From contig WLIH01000067.1 of NCBI GenBank assembly GCA_009702305.1, positions 1 through 8,851 on the forward strand: a stretch of DNA of 8,851 nt, in the 5' to 3' direction. A program made the translations under genes and the position numbers. This document shows positions 7,481-8,851 of this stretch, piece by piece; position 1 is the first letter of the stretch; every line of letters starts with the position of its first letter. The DNA comes from Actinomycetota bacterium. GTDB taxonomy: Bacteria; Actinomycetota; Actinomycetes; Propionibacteriales; Nocardioidaceae. The notes below the pieces were generated by a model. The model was not told the origin of the DNA and searched no databases. It saw nothing but the letters and a program-made list of their open reading frames with translations.

Positions 7481-7526
7481 CACCGCACCCAGGCTCCGGA
7501 GCTGGTACTCAGGCCTGGGCGCGGTG
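7481..7526 (+). promoter_or_regulatory. Intercistronic stem-loop between permease 2 and the binding-protein gene
   Basis: CACCGCACCCAGGC (7481-7494) can pair with GCCTGGGCGCGGTG (7513-7526): 13 of 14 pairs with one A-C mismatch, around an 18-nt loop. No T-run follows, so it does not look like a classical terminator that would end the operon. The ribosome site AAAGGA (7537-7542) and ATG (7549) come only 10-22 nt after the stem. In binding-protein operons such hairpins often protect or separate the binding-protein mRNA so that it is made in excess, or act as partial attenuators. That role is inferred here. The rest of the gap (7443-7480) is an A/C-rich, G-poor stretch with no promoter I can see. 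Confidence 0.6.
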
Positions 7527-7548
7527 AGCGAACACGAAAGGAACCTCC

Positions 7549-8706
7549 ATGTTCACTCGCAAATCTAGCGTCCGGGTCGCCGTCAGCGCCTCGGTCGCGG
7601 CCCTGGTCCTCGCCGGGTGCTCCTCGGCGACCGACTCCTCGAGCTCGTCGTCGGAGTCCGACGGCGCTCCGGGAGAGGGCACCACGGCCGTCGGTTTCAT
7701 CATGGTCGGTCCCAAGGACGACTTCGGCTACAACCAGGCTGTCTACGAGGGCAGCGAGGTCATCAAGGAGGCGTTCCCCGACGTCGAGGTGCTCACGGCC
7801 GAGAACGTCCCCGAGGACGACACCGCGGCCACCACGATGGAGCAGATGATCGACAAGGGCGCCAAGCTGATCTTCGCGACCAGCTACGGCCACCTCGACG
7901 CGGCCCTCAAGGTCGCCGAAGAGCACCCGGACGTTGTCGTCGTCCAGCAGGGCAACACCATCACCACCGACATCCCCGACAACGCCGGCACCTACTTCGG
8001 CACCGTCTACGAGCCGATGTATCTCGCCGGCATCGCGGCCGGCGCGTCGACCGAGAGCAACAAGCTCGGCTACGTCTACGCCTTCCCGATCCCGCAGACG
8101 ATCGCCAACATCAACGCCTTCGAGCGCGGGGCGCAGTCGGTCAACCCCGACGTCGAGACGATCACCGTCAGCACCTCGTCGTGGTGCGACCCGGGCAAGC
8201 AGCAGGCTGCTGCCGAGAGCCTGCTCTCGCAGGGCGTCGACGTCCTCACCCAGCACCAGGACTGCACGTCCACGGTGATCCAGGCCGCCGAGAAGGCCGG
8301 CGCGATGACCGTCGGCTACCACGCCGACGCCTCGTCGCTGGCGCCCGAGGGCTGGCTGACCGGCGCCGTCTGGGACTGGGGCCCGCTCTACACCGACATC
8401 GTCCAGACCGTCATCGACGGCGACTTCGTCGGCAGCGAGTACAACGACAACTTCCGGGTCGGCTACAAGACCGGCACCAACCCGTTCGTCCTCGCGCCCT
8501 ACGGCCCCGACGTCACCGACGAGACCATCGCCGCGATCGACGAGGCCCAGGCCCTCCTCGGCACCGACGAGGGCTCGCCGTTCGTCGGGCCGGTGCTGGA
8601 CCAGGACGGTGACACCGTCATCGAGGACGGTGTCGTGCCGACGTACGCCGAGAACGACGCGATGGACTTCTTCGTCCAGGGCGTCGTGGGCAACCTCGCC
8701 CAGTAG
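7549..8706 (+). CDS. BMP-family substrate-binding lipoprotein of the ABC importer
   Basis: This encodes 385 aa. The N-terminus is a lipoprotein signal with lipobox LVLAGC; Cys24 would be lipidated. It is followed by a Ser-rich flexible linker (25-45). The mature domain begins TTAVGFIMVGPKDDFGYNQA (45-64), the typical start of the BMP/Med (PnrA-like) fold, whose Asn62 position contacts ligand in relatives. Later landmarks are LGYVYAFPIPQTIANINAF (173-191), SSWCDPGKQ (210-218), LTQHQDC (233-239), GYHADASSLAP (256-266) and VWDWGP (274-279). The W.DP / QHQD / WDWGP pattern is, from memory, more like the nucleobase-binding branch than the classical nucleoside receptors. Cys213 and Cys239 could form a disulfide. 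AAAGGA 6 nt before the ATG is a good ribosome site. It captures solute outside the membrane and delivers it to the two permeases. Family assignment is firm; ligand uncertain. Confidence 0.93.
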   Translation: MFTRKSSVRVAVSASVAALVLAGCSSATDSSSSSSESDGAPGEGTTAVGFIMVGPKDDFGYNQAVYEGSEVIKEAFPDVEVLTAENVPEDDTAATTMEQMIDKGAKLIFATSYGHLDAALKVAEEHPDVVVVQQGNTITTDIPDNAGTYFGTVYEPMYLAGIAAGASTESNKLGYVYAFPIPQTIANINAFERGAQSVNPDVETITVSTSSWCDPGKQQAAAESLLSQGVDVLTQHQDCTSTVIQAAEKAGAMTVGYHADASSLAPEGWLTGAVWDWGPLYTDIVQTVIDGDFVGSEYNDNFRVGYKTGTNPFVLAPYGPDVTDETIAAIDEAQALLGTDEGSPFVGPVLDQDGDTVIEDGVVPTYAENDAMDFFVQGVVGNLAQ

Positions 8707-8715
8707 GACCGCGAG

Positions 8716-8851
8716 ATGACCGCGACCATCGCTGCCACCACCCCCTACGCCTGGCCCTACGACGGCGCGTTCGCGCCGCACCGGGTCGCGCTGCTGGTGA
8801 TCACGACCGGGGGAGCTCCGGCCGCCTCGGGCGAGGTGGTGGCGTTGGCCG
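8716..8851 (+). CDS. 5' part of an isochorismatase-like (cysteine hydrolase) family gene, cut by the window end
   Basis: Only 45 codons are visible. The ATG at 8716 is 9 bp after the binding-protein stop; AGGA (8705-8708) overlaps that stop and is 7 nt from the ATG. The product begins MTATIAATTPYAWPYDGAF and continues APHRVALLVITTGGAPA. The block PYxWPYDGxxxPxRxALLVI is, from memory, the N-terminus of isochorismatase-like amidohydrolases (biuret, ureidoacrylate and N-carbamoyl type). In those enzymes the next residues are usually DMQ.DF with the catalytic Asp; here they are TTGG, so that Asp is not in its usual place. This could be an inactive paralogue, a diverged enzyme or a different family. 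Its position in the operon supports a role in breaking down the imported solute. Confidence 0.5.
   Translation, partial: MTATIAATTPYAWPYDGAFAPHRVALLVITTGGAPAASGEVVALA

Noticed and set aside
7405..8781. 458-residue minus-strand open frame across the binding-protein gene
   Set aside because: It is antisense to a well-supported lipoprotein gene and spans the intercistronic hairpin. The product is repetitive Val/Gly/Asp sequence.

Overview
The window is high-GC DNA, with a strong G/C preference at third codon positions and long open but meaningless antisense frames. It is densely packed with genes that overlap by ATGA junctions, and it includes an apparently leaderless promoter. Together with the protein styles, this points to an actinomycete. 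A Nocardioides-like member of the Propionibacteriales is my best guess from memory of similar proteins; no 16S or other marker is present to prove it.

Layout. (1) 1-2466, plus strand: a two-gene unit for the cell surface. It encodes a secreted, cysteine-rich right-handed beta-helix protein with a C-terminal membrane anchor, then, with a 4-bp overlap, a small membrane-anchored protein with a beta-rich outer domain. A 7+4+7 direct repeat followed by a -10-like hexamer precedes the pair. (2) 2471-3100, minus strand: a small alpha/beta hydrolase with an intact Ser-Asp-His triad, convergent with the pair and apparently leaderless. (3) 3101-3246: a 146-bp divergent intergenic region with TGTnTACA palindromes and a 33-bp dyad. 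(4) 3247-8851, plus strand: a transport operon. Its order is GntR/FCD regulator, two-domain ABC ATPase, two permeases, a 106-bp gap with a strong stem-loop, a BMP-family substrate-binding lipoprotein, and the start of a gene resembling the N-terminus of isochorismatase-like cysteine hydrolases, cut by the window edge.

How the parts work together. The lipoprotein would capture a small nucleoside-, nucleobase- or ureide-like solute. The two permeases would form the channel and the fused double ATPase would drive import. The FCD regulator probably senses the solute or a metabolite and acts on the palindromes in front of its own gene, and so on the whole operon. The downstream hydrolase-like gene suggests that the imported compound is broken down by C-N bond hydrolysis. 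The substrate is inference, not read from the sequence.

The most interesting items are the hydrolase-like fragment, which lacks the usual catalytic Asp motif where it is expected; the operator-like dyad at 3194-3226; the PhoB-like direct repeat before the surface-protein pair; and the uncharacterised surface pair itself. I found no phage, IS, CRISPR or tRNA/rRNA signals.
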